This document shows positions 16,419 through 25,889 of a stretch of 48,043 bases of DNA, one piece after another (within the stretch, counting starts at the first letter, position 1; every line of letters starts with the position of its first letter). The position numbers were made by a program, and so were the translations under genes. Under the pieces are notes generated by a model, which did no database searches, was not told where the DNA came from, and worked only from the letters and a program-made list of their open reading frames with translations. Source of the DNA: an uncultured Caulobacterales bacterium (GTDB lineage: Bacteria > Pseudomonadota > Alphaproteobacteria > Caulobacterales > Maricaulaceae). The stretch is from NCBI GenBank assembly GCA_937923965.1, contig CALDTL010000009.1, positions 1-48,043 on the forward strand, read 5' to 3'.

Positions 16419-17126
16419 ATGACTGATCATTCAGGCCGCACCATCCTCGTAACCGGGGCCTCTCGAGGTATCGGATATGCAACAGCGAAACAACTCGCGG
16501 CGCACGGCGCACATGTTATCGCCATCGCCAGAACTCAAGGCGGATTGGAAGACCTTGATGATGATGTAAAATCCGCTGGGGGTCAGTGTACGCTCGTCCC
16601 TATGGATTTGAAAGACGGCGACGCCATTGACCGCCTCGGCAAAGCGCTACACGAGCGTTTTGGAAAATTGGATGGCCTGCTCCTAAACGCTGCACAGCTC
16701 GGCAGCATCACGCCCCTGCCCCATATAAAGCCGGCCGATTTTGACTCCATTTTATCTGTCAATCTGACAGCCAATTACCGCCTCATTCGCGCGCTCGACC
16801 CTTTGCTGAGGGCATCTGAGGCTGGGCGCGTCGTCGCCGTCACGAGCTCTGTTGCGCAAAGCCACAAAGCCTATTGGGGAACCTACGCCATTTCTAAAGC
16901 GGGTCTCGAAGCCTTGGCAAATATCTACGCCGAAGAAACGGAGATCACTAATGTCCGCGTCAATATTTACGATCCGGGCGGCACGCGCACCGCAATGCGG
17001 GCCAAAGCCGTCCCGGGCGAAGACGCCAGCGTCCTACCTAATCCGGTGGATCATTGGGAAAATCTGTCAAAACTATTGAGCGCCGAATTTGATCAAACAG
17101 GCACGCTGACGAAGTTCAAAGCCTAA
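16419..17126 (+). CDS. Short-chain dehydrogenase/reductase (SDR)
   Basis: A 235-residue classical SDR with a Rossmann nucleotide-binding motif TGASRGIG at 12-19 and the catalytic Ser(143/144)-Tyr156-Lys160 set (YAISK). LLLNAAQLG at 87-95 replaces the usual NNAG. The residue set suggests an NAD(P)-dependent oxidoreductase of unknown substrate; similar genes are sometimes annotated as YciK-like. It follows purF by five bases and so is probably cotranscribed with radA-cvpA-purF, but no metabolic link to purine synthesis is evident. The gene is convergent with der; the 142 bases between them contain only a weak GACGC/GCGTC hairpin without a T run. Confidence 0.92.
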   Translation: MTDHSGRTILVTGASRGIGYATAKQLAAHGAHVIAIARTQGGLEDLDDDVKSAGGQCTLVPMDLKDGDAIDRLGKALHERFGKLDGLLLNAAQLGSITPLPHIKPADFDSILSVNLTANYRLIRALDPLLRASEAGRVVAVTSSVAQSHKAYWGTYAISKAGLEALANIYAEETEITNVRVNIYDPGGTRTAMRAKAVPGEDASVLPNPVDHWENLSKLLSAEFDQTGTLTKFKA

Positions 17127-17268
17127 TCCCAATCCGGACGAAAGACGCATAGCGCGTCAACCGCCTCTTCCAATACGCGAGCTATCCGAAAACCGAGCTT
17201 TAAAGATGGCCTATGTCATCTCTACGATTGATACTTGTGGAGAAAATCACCATCGACGGATTGAGACT

Positions 17269-18762
17269 CTAATCCTTATCCTTGCGCGGGTGCTTCTTCA
17301 CGCGGCCAACATTCTCTCGGCCCTTTTTGACTTTACCGAGGCGCTCCTTGCCTTGGATCCGATCATCCGTGTCATAGGGGTTGCTATCCGCTTTGATGTT
17401 CATGCGGATTGGAATACCCCATAAATCAAAATCTTCGCGCAAGCCATTGATAAGATAACGTTTATAACTCACTGGCAGCTTAGTCGCGCGTGAACATTTA
17501 AGAACAAATGTTGGCGGGCGGGTCTTCGTTTGGCTGATGTATTTTGGCTTAATGCGGCGGCCGTTCACAGCCGGCGGCGGATGGCGCGTAATTTTTTCGG
17601 AGAGCCAATCATTAAGTTCCGAGGTTTTGATTTTGACCGACCAATCGATTTGGACACGTTCAATGGCAGGCAAAAGCCTGTCTACGGATTTACCCGTCAG
17701 GCCAGAGAACATGACCACTGGCACACCCTTGATTTGCGGCAATAGCCGCGCCGCCGCTTCGCGCAGGGCTTTTGATGTTTCAGATTTATTTATCGCGATA
17801 TCCCATTTGGTCACGCCAATGACCAAAGCTCGGCCTTCCCGTTCACAAAGGTCAGCGATTTGCAAATCCTGCTTATCAAAGGGCGAGGTCGCATCCATGA
17901 GTAACACGACGACCTGCGCAAATTTAATCGCGCGAAGTGTGTCCTGAACACTCATACGTTCGAGGGTTTCATTGACCTTGGCTTTCTTCCGCATGCCCGC
18001 CGTATCATGGAACTGCACTCGGCGTCCCTGCCAGACATAGTCAATCGTGATTGAGTCGCGCGTCACGCCGGCTTCCGGACCCGTCAAAAGACGATCCTGG
18101 CCAATGAGCGTATTAATCAGCGTCGATTTCCCAGCATTGGGCCGCCCAACAAACGCAATCCTCACCGGGGCCTCAGATGTATCCATCGGCTCAGGGTCAA
18201 CCTCGAGTTTGACCTGACGCAGCGCTAAATCCACAGCGTCATCCAAGTCGACCATGCCGATATTGTGCTCAGCCGCGACTTCTACGGGATCGCCCATCCC
18301 TAAAGAATAGCCTTCATTCACGCCTGCATCTGCGGCGATGCTTTCGCATTTATTGGCGACAAGAACTGTAGGCTTGCCTTGCTTCCGGACAAAATCGGCA
18401 AAAATACGATCTAACGGTGTGACCCCTTCGCGGGCGTCATAAACGAAAAGAAGCACATCTGCGCCCTTGACCGCATGTTCAGTCTGGCTGCGCATACGCG
18501 CCTCCAGCTTATCCCCTGTCGCGTTTTCAAACCCTGCCGTATCCATGAGGGTCATATCATGGCCGCGGATTTTTGATTTGGTCTCGCGCACATCGCGGGT
18601 GACGCCCGGCATATCATTGACGATAGCCAGCTTTTTTCCAGCCAAGCGATTAAAGAGCGTCGATTTACCTACATTAGGGCGCCCAATGACGGCAATCCGA
18701 GCCGGCCGCGTATTTGGCGCATCCAGCTCATCCTCGTCCTCAAAGCGCCGTTTCCGCGCCAT
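17269..18762 (-). CDS. der: Ribosome biogenesis GTPase Der (EngA)
   Basis: Essential tandem-GTPase that assists late 50S assembly. Two G domains are seen: P-loops GRPNVGKS at 27-34 and GRPNAGKS at 206-213, each with DTAG, and NKCE and TKWD as G4 motifs. A KH-like domain follows, then a basic tail ending in HPRKDKD. The 497-residue length exceeds many Der proteins because of a charged ~20-residue N-terminal extension before the first G domain and a longer C-terminal tail. It lies four bases after bamB, the third gene of the yfgM-bamB-der run that is conserved from gammaproteobacteria to here. Confidence 0.97.
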   Translation of the reverse strand: MARKRRFEDEDELDAPNTRPARIAVIGRPNVGKSTLFNRLAGKKLAIVNDMPGVTRDVRETKSKIRGHDMTLMDTAGFENATGDKLEARMRSQTEHAVKGADVLLFVYDAREGVTPLDRIFADFVRKQGKPTVLVANKCESIAADAGVNEGYSLGMGDPVEVAAEHNIGMVDLDDAVDLALRQVKLEVDPEPMDTSEAPVRIAFVGRPNAGKSTLINTLIGQDRLLTGPEAGVTRDSITIDYVWQGRRVQFHDTAGMRKKAKVNETLERMSVQDTLRAIKFAQVVVLLMDATSPFDKQDLQIADLCEREGRALVIGVTKWDIAINKSETSKALREAAARLLPQIKGVPVVMFSGLTGKSVDRLLPAIERVQIDWSVKIKTSELNDWLSEKITRHPPPAVNGRRIKPKYISQTKTRPPTFVLKCSRATKLPVSYKRYLINGLREDFDLWGIPIRMNIKADSNPYDTDDRIQGKERLGKVKKGRENVGRVKKHPRKDKD

Positions 18763-18766
18763 GAGG

Positions 18767-20203
18767 TTATTTTAATGCGACGAGTTTGGCCTCGTCGGTG
18801 AGAATATAGACAGTCTCATTCGCAATCACAGGCGGCACGAATACAGAGCCGCCAACGCTCATTTCTTTTAAAATGGTCCCAGCACGCGGGTCCAAAAGGG
18901 TCACATCACCTCGAGAACTCGCGACCAGTAAACGATTGCCCGCGAGGATAGGCCCTGCCCAGACCGTGCGTTCCTTACGTTTTTTTGCGTTCTTGAAATT
19001 TTCCAACTGTTGGATCCAATGAATCGTGCCGTCTAACTTAGACATGGCTGCGATCTGACCTGTTGTGGTGGCTGTGTAGACCACATCTCCCACGATAAGC
19101 GGAAGACTAAGCGATCCTGCCGGCTGCGACCAAACCCGCTGTCCGGTTCGCAAATCAAAAGCTGTCGTCACCCCACTTTGGGCGGAGGCGATGACATAAC
19201 CATCCGCAACCGCAGGGCCGCCGGAGATATCATTTAAAGACGCCAGCGGTGTAAGCCGCGCCGTAGATGACAAGGCGTCTTGCCAAAGCACAACGCCGTT
19301 TTGGACCCGCAAAGCAATCAATTCGCCTGACGTAAATGGCGCAATGACGACATCGTCAATCACGGCTGGCGCAGGCGCGGTGAGCATAGAGGCCGTTTCT
19401 GTAATCCCTTGATAGGACCACAAAACATCGCCCGTACTCTCGTTCAATGCGAACAGCTCATTATCATCGGAGATGACAAAAACTCGGCCATTATCAATCG
19501 TTGGCGCCGAGTTTAGCGGGACGCGCGTTTCGCGGGACCATATCAAGCCGCCCGTTTGGGCATCTATCGCAACCATCTTGCCAAGGCCTGACGCGACGAA
19601 AATCGTACCGTTAGAATAGGCAATGCCGCCGCCCACACCTTCTTTATCTGTCCCGTCACCATCGGCAAATGTTAGCGGATCGCGAATACGGTCGATAAAG
19701 CTCGTCTTGCCCTCACGGGTGGACTCGCGCTCAATCCCTTCGACTTTGAAATCCCAAACCTTATTCCCTGTCGCCTCTTGAATGGCCATGACATTGTAGC
19801 GCGCATCCATCGTAAAGATTGTGCCATTCGCGATAACAGGCTGCGCGATCACGCGGCCTTTGCGACCGGACCCATCACCAATGTCTTTTGACCAAGCTCT
19901 ATCGAGAGGCCCAGTTGCGCCTGTATGTTGGACGACGTGTTGAACGTTCCCGCCCGGCTGGGGCCAATCTGTATTCACATAGGGGTCTGGCAGAACAACT
20001 TGATCGGGCGGCGTTGGAGCCTCCACCGTCAATGTTTCAGACAGCTCAAGAATAGCGATTCTCTGGTCATCCCCTGCAACGCTGCCCTGCTCCTCGCGGA
20101 TTTGGGACTCCGTCTTGTCAAATGGATTAATCGCGTCGAGGGTTGAACAGGCCGAAAGCAGGCTCCCGCTGAGGACCGCCAGGAGTAGTAACTTAGTCTT
20201 CAT
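18767..20203 (-). CDS. bamB: Outer membrane assembly lipoprotein BamB
   Basis: BamB is a beta-propeller lipoprotein that works with BamA to fold outer-membrane proteins. A lipoprotein signal with lipobox LSAC places the lipidated Cys at residue 19. The rest is an eight-bladed propeller of PQQ-like repeats with recurring motifs of the type A-x-D-x-x-T-G-x-x-x-W, for example AIDAQTGGLIWS, ALNESTGDVLWS and AFDLRTGQRVWS. The 478 residues are more than the ~390 of E. coli, mostly from a longer N-terminal linker before the propeller. Its start overlaps the upstream yfgM-like gene by 11 bases and der follows, so the three are one operon. Confidence 0.95.
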   Translation of the reverse strand: MKTKLLLLAVLSGSLLSACSTLDAINPFDKTESQIREEQGSVAGDDQRIAILELSETLTVEAPTPPDQVVLPDPYVNTDWPQPGGNVQHVVQHTGATGPLDRAWSKDIGDGSGRKGRVIAQPVIANGTIFTMDARYNVMAIQEATGNKVWDFKVEGIERESTREGKTSFIDRIRDPLTFADGDGTDKEGVGGGIAYSNGTIFVASGLGKMVAIDAQTGGLIWSRETRVPLNSAPTIDNGRVFVISDDNELFALNESTGDVLWSYQGITETASMLTAPAPAVIDDVVIAPFTSGELIALRVQNGVVLWQDALSSTARLTPLASLNDISGGPAVADGYVIASAQSGVTTAFDLRTGQRVWSQPAGSLSLPLIVGDVVYTATTTGQIAAMSKLDGTIHWIQQLENFKNAKKRKERTVWAGPILAGNRLLVASSRGDVTLLDPRAGTILKEMSVGGSVFVPPVIANETVYILTDEAKLVALK

Positions 20204-20933
20204 TGGTCGTTTTACCCTGCTCTACAGTTTCATTCTCAGGTGAAGATTCCGGCGTGGACGCCTCCAAAGGCTCTGGCGCAACCAGTGAGGCCTTTGCGCT
20301 CATCAGCGCCATGGATTGTTCGGCCCGTTGCTTCACTGTGGGCGGCACGCCCGGCACAGATGTGAGATAAGCAAATTGTTCGCGAGCCGAAGCTTTATTT
20401 CCAGACTCTGAATGGGCAAAGCCGAGTAATTCTCGTGCTAAGAACTCATAGGGTTCACCCGTTTCAGCGAGGGGCGAAACGCGGTCAATAACATCGGAGT
20501 AAGCTCCTTGATCTGCCAGCAAATAGGCCGCCTTTATCTGCGCCAATTGCTTATGGCGCGGCGTTGAGAACGTCTCGGCGGCTTGATCAAAAAACCGCAC
20601 GGCACCGCCAATATCGCCTTTATCTTCGAGGATCGCCGCAGCCCGCATAAAGGACAACCCGGCATAGCCTTCCGGCCCAGTATTTCCCAAATCCGCAAAA
20701 GCGGCGACGGCATCATCGCTACGGCCATCGTCTAGTTTTGAATCGGCTGCCGTATAAATTGCGGAGACGGCTTGGGCTTTCTTATCATCGGAATATTTGC
20801 GATATTCAATGAATCCGGTTCCTGCAACGACAAGGAACAAAACCACCCCGATCGCAGGGCCATATTTCTTGAGCAGGCGGTTATAGTCGTCCTTGCGGAG
20901 TTCCTCTTCCACCTCATTGATAAAATCGACCAC
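20193..20933 (-). CDS. YfgM-like TPR membrane protein
   Basis: A 246-residue protein with a short cytoplasmic N-terminus (MVDFINEVEEELRKDD), one transmembrane segment at about 27-44, and a periplasmic region of TPR-like helices (about 50-215). This is the architecture of YfgM, an ancillary subunit of the SecYEG translocon that works with the chaperone PpiD. The tail (215-246) is Pro/Glu/Ser-rich and disordered. Placement directly before bamB and der, as in E. coli, supports the assignment more than sequence similarity, which is modest. The stop overlaps the bamB start by 11 bases. Confidence 0.88.
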   Translation of the reverse strand: MVDFINEVEEELRKDDYNRLLKKYGPAIGVVLFLVVAGTGFIEYRKYSDDKKAQAVSAIYTAADSKLDDGRSDDAVAAFADLGNTGPEGYAGLSFMRAAAILEDKGDIGGAVRFFDQAAETFSTPRHKQLAQIKAAYLLADQGAYSDVIDRVSPLAETGEPYEFLARELLGFAHSESGNKASAREQFAYLTSVPGVPPTVKQRAEQSMALMSAKASLVAPEPLEASTPESSPENETVEQGKTTNED

Positions 20934-21033
20934 GTTCAGGTCCTTGAGTCAGGCGATGCGAAGCATCAGAAAATTAGCGTAAGACTAACCGCGCGCTAGA
21001 GTCGATACAACAGCTAACGGCATTACGGATGGG

Positions 21034-21891
21034 TCAGGAAGAGGGTTTATTGAAGTGGTACAGATTGGCCTCGCCCGGGAAGCTGCGGTCCGTTACATCA
21101 GCCGCATAATTGGCAATTGCCTCGCGTGTCGCGCCGAGCTGATCGCAATACTTCTTCACGAATTTAGGGACTCTTTCAAACTGCCCCAGCATATCAGGCG
21201 TGACCAAAATCTGGCCGTCACATTGCGCAGACGCGCCAATCCCGATGGTGGGTATGGACACAGCTTTTGTCACGCGGTTAGCCAATTTCTCGGAAACGCC
21301 TTCAACAACGACGGCAAAACTTCCGGCATCTGAGGCGGCTTTCGCGTTTTCAAGGATTTCGTCAGCAATCTCCGCCGTTCTTCCGCGGGCCTTAAAGCCC
21401 CCCAGCACGTGCATGCTCTGCGGCCGCAGACCGACATGGCTCATCACTGGGATGCCGCGCGTTACGAGATATTCAATCGTTTCAGCCGCGTAAGTCCCGC
21501 TTTCAATCTTAACCGCTTGGCAGCCTGTTTCCATCATGACGCGCGACGCCGCGCCAAACGCCTGTTCTTTGCTCGCCTCGTAGGCCCCGAAGGGTAAGTC
21601 CACCACGACCATAGCCGTTTTAGATCCGCGCATCACGGCCTTGCCGTGTAAAATCATCATGTCCAATGTCACGCCAACGGTCGACGGCAATCCGTGAACA
21701 ACCATGCCCAATGAGTCCCCGACAAGGATTAAATCAACGTGTTCGTCCAGAATTTCGGCGGTCGGCGCGTCATAGGCTGTCAGGCAGACAATGGGGTCAC
21801 CCCCCTTGCGGGCCGTGATCTGCGGTGCCGTGATTCGGCGTGCCCGTTTGACAGGGCGTGAGTGGGGTTTGTTTTTAGGTTGAGCTGACAT
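21034..21891 (-). CDS. panB: 3-methyl-2-oxobutanoate hydroxymethyltransferase
   Basis: PanB transfers a hydroxymethyl group from 5,10-methylene-THF to 2-oxoisovalerate, giving ketopantoate for pantothenate and CoA. The 285-residue length and the motifs CLTAYDAPTA, VGDSLGMVVHG, MMETGCQAVKIE and VMSHVGLRPQS define the family; the Asp of VGDS is among the metal ligands. A basic ~25-residue N-terminal extension precedes the core. It lies 22 bases after the acyl-CoA dehydrogenase gene on the same strand and may share its mRNA; AAGGATG provides a close Shine-Dalgarno. coaD, the fourth enzyme of the CoA branch, is also in this window at 38.6 kb but is not linked. Confidence 0.97.
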   Translation of the reverse strand: MSAQPKNKPHSRPVKRARRITAPQITARKGGDPIVCLTAYDAPTAEILDEHVDLILVGDSLGMVVHGLPSTVGVTLDMMILHGKAVMRGSKTAMVVVDLPFGAYEASKEQAFGAASRVMMETGCQAVKIESGTYAAETIEYLVTRGIPVMSHVGLRPQSMHVLGGFKARGRTAEIADEILENAKAASDAGSFAVVVEGVSEKLANRVTKAVSIPTIGIGASAQCDGQILVTPDMLGQFERVPKFVKKYCDQLGATREAIANYAADVTDRSFPGEANLYHFNKPSS

Positions 21892-21913
21892 CCTTGCCCT
21901 TTAGAGCAAAGCG

Positions 21914-23650
21914 CTAGAGGTCCGCAAGCTGCGCGAGCGGGAAATCGAACACAGGGTCTGCGCCAGCCCGAATGAAATCAAGTTGTGAAGCCGCGCGCGG
22001 CATAACAGAAAGCGCGTGATACCGCGCCAAACTAACCATAGATGCGGCGTGTGCATCATTCGCCTTTATTCCGTTCGCAACGGCTTTGATCAGCAAAGCC
22101 CCAGACAGAACTTGCGCGCACAGGTTCAGATAAGGCGACGCGACAGACAGCGCGTCTTCATCTTTTGCGTTTAGCAGAATATCCGTCGCGGTCGTCAAGG
22201 TCTCAAGTCCCGTACCTAATGCTCGAATACAGACGGTCAGATCGGTTTCGCCCTGACCTGAAGTTTCCTCGGCTAAGCTCTTGATTTTTTTAAGATCAGA
22301 AATCAGGGCGCGCATTTCCTCTCCGCCGTCCCTGCGGAGTTTCCGCCCAACGAGATCCATAGCTTGAATGCCGTTCGTGCCCTCATAAATCGGCGCAATG
22401 CGGGAGTCTCGCAAATGCTGCGCCGCGCCCGTTTCTTCGACATACCCCATGCCGCCATGTATTTGGACACCGATAGAGGCCGCATCGACCCCCAAGTCTG
22501 AGCCATATGATTTAGTTATAGGCGTAAGCAGCCCTGCACGCGCATGGTTGCCGAGGTCATCTGCCGACGCCGTCGCCATGGCGATAGCCCGCGCCCCCAT
22601 CAAGCGTGCTTTCATGTCAATTAGCATGCGCCGAACATCAGGGTGATGCACAATCGCGGCCCCCTTCTCTTGACCCGGAGGTGTGCCTTGCACGCGGTCA
22701 TGCGAGTATTGCAGGGCCGCTTGATAGGCCCGTTCACCGATAGCCACGCCCTGCACACCCACGAAAAGGCGCGCTTCATTCATCATCGTGAACATACAGG
22801 CCAAGCCGCGATTGACCTCTCCGACCAGCCAGCCTTTCGCCCCATCAAACTCCATAACGCAGGTCGGGCTGCCGTGGATACCTAATTTATGCTCCAGACC
22901 GATGGGATAGAAATCATTTCGGGCCCCGAGGCTCCCATCTTCATTTACAAACACCTTGGGGCAAAGGAAGAGGCTGATCCCGCGTGACCCATCTGGGCTG
23001 TCTGGAAGACGGGCAAGCACGAGATGAATGATGTTTTCCGCGCAATCATGATCGCCCCATGTGATATAGATTTTTTGACCGGTAATCGAGTATGTTCCGT
23101 CGCCATTATCAACCGCTTTCGTGCGGACCGGGCCCAAGTCCGAGCCCGCCTGCGGCTCGGTGAGACACATCGCTCCGGTCCACTCCCCCGAAACCATCTT
23201 AGGAATGTAAGTCTCTTTTAAATTCTCTGACGCATGGGCCTCTATCGCCTTTGTCGCCGAACTCGTCAGCATCGGACACAATCCAAGCGCCATATTCGCG
23301 CTATAGATCATCTCATTTGTGGCAACAGACACGACCGTCGGCAATCCCATGCCGCCAATATCCGGACTCATAGCGAGGCTCTGCCAGCCTGACTCCACAA
23401 AGGCGGCGTAGGCTTCCTTAAAGCCTGGTGACGCCGTTACGTCCTTACCTGAAAGACTAGCAGGGGTTTGATCGCCGTCCCAATTGGTTGGCGCTACAAC
23501 GTCTCGGGCGAAGACAGCGGCCCCGTTCAGTACATCCCCAATCAACTCATCATTTGTATCTTCGAATTTTGGTTGAGCGAGGATTTGGTCCATATCCACT
23601 GCGTGACGGAGGAGGAATTGCATTGCGTTGACGGGAGCCTGGAAAGTCAT
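21914..23650 (-). CDS. Large acyl-CoA dehydrogenase (DmdC-like subfamily)
   Basis: A 578-residue FAD-dependent acyl-CoA dehydrogenase. The opening (residues 1-40) and the long C-terminal part beyond the usual ~380-residue core match the subfamily annotated as acyl-CoA dehydrogenase C-terminal-domain-containing, which includes 3-methylmercaptopropionyl-CoA dehydrogenase DmdC of the DMSP demethylation route. Core motifs: CLTEPQAGSDLG, ITGQKIYITWGDHD, and IQIHGGMGYVEETG with YEGTNGIQAMD near the expected catalytic Glu. DMSP use would fit a marine alphaproteobacterium, but many members of this subfamily act on ordinary fatty acyl-CoA and no other dmd gene is present. GAGAGATAG precedes the ATG. 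It may be cotranscribed with panB. Confidence 0.92.
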   Translation of the reverse strand: MTFQAPVNAMQFLLRHAVDMDQILAQPKFEDTNDELIGDVLNGAAVFARDVVAPTNWDGDQTPASLSGKDVTASPGFKEAYAAFVESGWQSLAMSPDIGGMGLPTVVSVATNEMIYSANMALGLCPMLTSSATKAIEAHASENLKETYIPKMVSGEWTGAMCLTEPQAGSDLGPVRTKAVDNGDGTYSITGQKIYITWGDHDCAENIIHLVLARLPDSPDGSRGISLFLCPKVFVNEDGSLGARNDFYPIGLEHKLGIHGSPTCVMEFDGAKGWLVGEVNRGLACMFTMMNEARLFVGVQGVAIGERAYQAALQYSHDRVQGTPPGQEKGAAIVHHPDVRRMLIDMKARLMGARAIAMATASADDLGNHARAGLLTPITKSYGSDLGVDAASIGVQIHGGMGYVEETGAAQHLRDSRIAPIYEGTNGIQAMDLVGRKLRRDGGEEMRALISDLKKIKSLAEETSGQGETDLTVCIRALGTGLETLTTATDILLNAKDEDALSVASPYLNLCAQVLSGALLIKAVANGIKANDAHAASMVSLARYHALSVMPRAASQLDFIRAGADPVFDFPLAQLADL

Positions 23651-23807
23651 ATCTATCTCTCAAATATCTTGAGGGTGATATGGCATGGGGGCTGTGTTTT
23701 TTTAAGAGCCAAATCGCCGCGCTGCACGAATATTCACAGTGTCTGATTTCCAAAATCATGGACGAACCCCCGCACATTGGGTTGAAGCTGATTTAGCTTT
23801 CAGGCAT

Positions 23808-24251
23808 ATGTTCCGCATGAAAAAACCTATTCTCTCACTCTTGGCCTGCACATTTTTCGCGGGGTGCGGCGGCGATGAAACAACGGCATCGACCGCTGAG
23901 CCCGCTCCTGCCTTGTCTAAGACGGCAGCTGTCGAAATGACGCCCGTGCAAAGGGGAGCAAAAATATATGCACGATGTCGCGCATGCCACACATTGGACG
24001 AAGGCGGACGCCACAAGGTCGGCCCAAACCTGTGGGATATCTACGGATCAAAATCTGGCTCTAAAGAGGGGTTCGCATATTCCAAAGCTATGAAGGCGGC
24101 TAATATTGTCTGGGACGACGAGACTATGGATGGATACCTCAAGCGTCCCTCAGCCTTTATGCCTGGAAATAAAATGACATTCATAGGCCTTAAAAAACAA
24201 GAAGATCGCGACGCCGTTCAAGCCTATATGAAATCAGAGACAACACCTTAA
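23808..24251 (+). CDS. Membrane-anchored class I cytochrome c
   Basis: About 147 residues. A short lipoprotein signal ends in FAGC (Cys20), so the protein is probably tethered to the inner membrane facing the periplasm. After a ~30-residue linker comes a class I cytochrome c fold: heme-binding CRACH at 57-61, the GPNLWDIYG motif, and Met123 (NKMTF) as sixth iron ligand. Such proteins pass electrons from the bc1 complex to the terminal oxidase. I take ATG 23808 (AGG five bases upstream); ATG 23817 is also possible, and a frame open from 23739 has no support. The stop codon overlaps that of the convergent barrel gene by two bases. Confidence 0.92.
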   Translation: MFRMKKPILSLLACTFFAGCGGDETTASTAEPAPALSKTAAVEMTPVQRGAKIYARCRACHTLDEGGRHKVGPNLWDIYGSKSGSKEGFAYSKAMKAANIVWDDETMDGYLKRPSAFMPGNKMTFIGLKKQEDRDAVQAYMKSETTP

Positions 24252-25054
24252 TATTCTGTCCATAAGCCTATGAAAACACTTCTTTCTTTGACGATATTTC
24301 GCCCAAGAAAAGTTTGCCCCGCGCCCAATTGAATATATCGTCCAGGACGATACTGACGCGCAATTGATAGATGGGAGCTTACATCCATCTGCTCCGGAAC
24401 TCTGAAGCCATCCACAAATTCTTCTGCCGAAACGATGGCGTATGATTGCCCCATAATCAGCCAGCGATGCGTTGGTTTATAGCCCACCGTAAGTGCCGCC
24501 TGGGTCTGGTCAACCTTATCAAAATCCTCGCTACGCACCGCAATTTGCGCATCGTAGAAAATGTCACCCAACAAAGTCTCGCGGCTCTGCCCTATTAGCG
24601 CCCTCGCCTCAAATTGATCGCCGCCCGGTAGAATATCAATCGCGCGATTATCAAGCTGGCTATCCACGATATAACTAAGCCGGATAGAGGTCGCCAAACC
24701 CTCTCGAGAATAAGTGCCGATTTGCGCGCCGATTTCGATATCGTCCAAGCCGTCGAAATCAAATCGCGAGTCGCCATCTCGAAAATTCAAGGTTTGAAAG
24801 CCTGTGTTCCCAACGAGCGTAAGCCAATCTGTCACGCCTTGTTCTATGTAAATCCGTGTTTCCGTTTTGGTAAATCCGCGCAAGGGGACGGCCTTGTAAT
24901 CATCATCGAAGATTTGACTCGCATGGGCCCAAGAGGAGGTGGAGATAACCTGCCCTTCGCCGGCACGTTGGTTCCAAGCCCCCGAAAACGCGAGCTCATG
25001 GGTCATCAATGCGCCCACAAAAAACCCTAAAAACTTTGCATTATCCCCCAACAC
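24248..25054 (-). CDS. Putative outer-membrane beta-barrel protein
   Basis: A 268-residue exported protein with no assigned function. The N-terminus (FLGFFVGALMTHELAFSG) looks like a signal peptide. The remainder shows alternating polar and aromatic residues in strands of 9-11, separated by short Asp/Gly/Ser turns, for example YIEQGVTDWLTLVGNTGF, SIRLSYIV, RWLIMGQSYAIVS and YIQLGAGQTFLG, and it ends in a Tyr, as in many outer-membrane barrels. It resembles proteins annotated as phenol-degradation MetA-like or transporter barrels, but that match is weak. The start is GTG at 25054; no Met-initiated start keeps the signal peptide. Its stop overlaps the convergent cytochrome gene. Confidence 0.6.
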   Translation of the reverse strand: MLGDNAKFLGFFVGALMTHELAFSGAWNQRAGEGQVISTSSWAHASQIFDDDYKAVPLRGFTKTETRIYIEQGVTDWLTLVGNTGFQTLNFRDGDSRFDFDGLDDIEIGAQIGTYSREGLATSIRLSYIVDSQLDNRAIDILPGGDQFEARALIGQSRETLLGDIFYDAQIAVRSEDFDKVDQTQAALTVGYKPTHRWLIMGQSYAIVSAEEFVDGFRVPEQMDVSSHLSIARQYRPGRYIQLGAGQTFLGRNIVKERSVFIGLWTEY

Positions 25055-25105
25055 AGAGCGAGATTAGGCTTTGCCCTCCCTGTCCGTCAAATATAAAGCT
25101 AGGAC

Positions 25106-25888
25106 ATGGGACATAGAAATTTTGAAAAATTAGCCTTCGTTGCCTCTTCGCGCTCAAATGCGCAAGAAGCTTTAAAGGAACTGGTTTCCCTTTACGGGAA
25201 TGTGGACCCTGCAGAGGCTGATGCCATTATTCCGCTCGGCGGGGATGGGTTCATGCTGGAAACCCTGCGCCGTAACCTGCCTTTCGTCACGCGAGGGCTT
25301 CCCGTTTACGGGATGAACAAAGGCACCGTGGGATTTTTAATGAATAAATATGACCCAGCCGACCTGAAATCACGATTAGAAAATGCCACGGTCACGCCCG
25401 TTCATCCGTTGAAAATGACCGCAGAAGCGGCCGGAGGGACCTTTACAGAGATTGCCTTCAATGAAGTCTCCGTCTTCCGTCAATCACAACAAGCCGCCCA
25501 CATACGGGTGAGCGTGGACGGCAAGGAACGCTTGGAGAGATTGATCGCCGATGGTGTCATGCTCTCGACACCCGTGGGATCTACGGCCTATAACCTCTCC
25601 GCACATGGCCCTGTGATACCTTTGGGCGCAGATATATTGGCCCTCACCCCGATCAGCGCTTTTCGCCCGCGCCGCTGGCGAGGCGCTTTGCTTTCGGGGC
25701 ACGCAAAAGTTCGATTTGACGTCTTAAACGGCGATAAACGCCCAGTCTCGGCCTCGGCTGATAATTCAGAAATACAAAACTTGGTTTCTATCGAGATCGA
25801 GCAAGATGAGGAGTCGACCCTCAGTTTATTATTTGATGAAGATCACGGATTGGCAGAGAAGATTTTGCAAGAGCAATTCGCGACCTAA
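25106..25888 (+). CDS. nadK: NAD kinase
   Basis: NadK phosphorylates NAD+ to NADP+. The 260-residue protein has the signature GGDG at 45-48 (with catalytic Asp47) after an IIPL strand, the NE motif in AFNEVSVFR, and the glycine-rich GVMLSTPVGSTAYNLS loop. The N-terminus is shorter than in some families because no N-terminal regulatory extension is present. It is divergent from the barrel gene, with 51 bases between start codons, and converges on the DUF2336 gene with only one base separating stop codons. Confidence 0.96.
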   Translation: MGHRNFEKLAFVASSRSNAQEALKELVSLYGNVDPAEADAIIPLGGDGFMLETLRRNLPFVTRGLPVYGMNKGTVGFLMNKYDPADLKSRLENATVTPVHPLKMTAEAAGGTFTEIAFNEVSVFRQSQQAAHIRVSVDGKERLERLIADGVMLSTPVGSTAYNLSAHGPVIPLGADILALTPISAFRPRRWRGALLSGHAKVRFDVLNGDKRPVSASADNSEIQNLVSIEIEQDEESTLSLLFDEDHGLAEKILQEQFAT

Positions 25889-25889
25889 T

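Noticed and set aside
17127-17268. Hidden terminator or gene between the SDR gene and der
   Set aside because: Only a 5-bp GACGC/GCGTC hairpin without a T run is present and no coding frame of note.
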